A stretch of 64,000 nucleotides of DNA from Thereva unica (Eukaryota; Arthropoda; Insecta; Diptera; Therevidae): the NCBI GenBank assembly GCA_949987705.1, contig OX465282.1, positions 4,514,501 through 4,578,500 on the forward strand, given 5' to 3'. The notes beneath the pieces are model-generated. The model was not told where the DNA came from, made no database searches, and saw only the letters and a program-made list of their open reading frames with translations. Positions 63,417-64,000 of the stretch are shown one piece after another. How positions within the stretch are numbered: the first letter of the stretch is position 1; each line of letters begins with the position of its first letter. Both the position numbers and the translations under genes were made by a program.

Positions 63417-64000
63417 ACTCCGGCTTCACCGGCCGAACTGTGCAAGCTCAAGCAAATTAGTGTACTGAATTTCGATTTTTACCTGAGCTCCCACACATTT
63501 TCACATATTGAACTCAGGAAAAATAAAGCCTCAGTTGGCCCAACAGAACATGAAATTGAGATTGAACGTAGAAGCTCGCTCAAACCAGAGAGTAATCAAC
63601 TGGAATAATGGAATATCATTCCTATGAGCTTCTGCATTTCAAACTTCTGGCGAAAAAGCACCAAAAATTTCAAGCATGAACTGAACATGCCATGTTCACC
63701 GGTGAAGCCACTTATGCGGATTGAATTGAACTTTATTGTACTGAGGCCGATGAAGCCGAGGTATAAAGGAACAAACAAAAAACAGCAATTAAAGAGGAAT
63801 TCTGGCCACAAGAAGTTTTGTTCTCCTCACTTCGTTCATTTATCTATTTTAACAGAATTTAAAAGTGCAGCAACAGCGCCCTCAAGTTTTTATCAATCAC
63901 GGTGAACAGCAATACACAATAAAGATGTATTGGAACAATTTGTCCTTTGCATGAGTGGATATGGTGCTTTTTAGATATTTATCAAAAAGTGCTCCAAAAT

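Larger units (their letters stand above)
60275..63990. mobile_element. hAT element (family 1, copy E), right end not resolved
   Basis: Starts CAGGGCCGGCGCTGGTTTTT. The 8 bp before it, gtcttttg (60267-60274), would be the TSD, but no exact partner is found before the window ends. Interior parts (60290-60650 and 63425-63870) are collinear with copy B at 29530-30480. It contains a MITE (60689-61137) and a complete hAT family 3 element (61179-63416). The end coordinate is an estimate. Confidence 0.65.

Overview
This window looks like intergenic heterochromatin-like DNA from an insect nuclear genome. It is AT-rich, has no bacterial operons, and I recognised no convincing host gene. Almost everything identifiable is a transposable element (TE) or TE debris. 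The insect assignment rests on the TE mix: jockey/LOA/RTE/CR1-type LINEs, a Ty3/gypsy integrase, a Tc1-type transposase, several hAT families, a Transib-like element, a tRNA-derived SINE and GGTTAGGTTA-type simple sequence. Order and species cannot be fixed from what I see. Clade names for the LINEs come from recognisable motifs and domain order, not from a search.

Layout. 0.4-1.9 kb: LINE 3' ends, a foldback MITE and a hAT MITE that splits a LINE RNase H gene. 3.0-3.9 kb: a copy of a DNA transposon family whose fullest copy is at 47.4-48.8 kb. 5.3-8.5 kb: an old repeat that hosts a hAT MITE and an RTE-like LINE. The LINE has an intact 715-aa reverse transcriptase (RT) ORF but has lost its endonuclease domain. 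11.2-13.1 kb: minus-strand LINE RT relics. 14.9-24.7 kb: a nested stack in which a hAT element holds a Transib-like element (RAG1-type CACAGTG termini), which holds a hAT carrying transposase exons, which holds a foldback MITE. The same outer hAT also holds a CR1/jockey-group LINE with a ~987-aa endonuclease-RT ORF that looks intact. 25.8-27.8 kb: a gypsy-type gag pseudogene, a MITE and a PIF/Harbinger-like element with perfect termini.

29.5-38.2 kb: a hAT, decayed LINEs, and a minus-strand LOA-like LINE split by a MITE and by a gypsy integrase plus LTR. 38.2-46.5 kb: MITEs, an LOA-like ORF1, a degraded plus-strand LOA-like LINE and a long palindrome. 49.2-52.6 kb: a degraded RTE-like LINE whose endonuclease gene is interrupted by a hAT element carrying captured RT fragments. 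52.6-55.4 kb: the 5' half of an LOA-like LINE on the minus strand. 56.5-57.4 kb: a SINE and a Tc1-like transposase relic. 60.2-64.0 kb: another four-deep hAT nest.

The parts interact as genomic parasites rather than as a pathway. Insertion order can be read from target-site duplications (TSDs): eight insertions keep exact 5-, 8- or 14-bp TSDs. In two cases, removing the insert and one TSD copy reopens the host LINE reading frame. The most interesting objects are the Transib-like element with its spliced N-terminal gene, the hAT family that has picked up fragments of two different LINE RTs, and the apparently intact CR1-like LINE.
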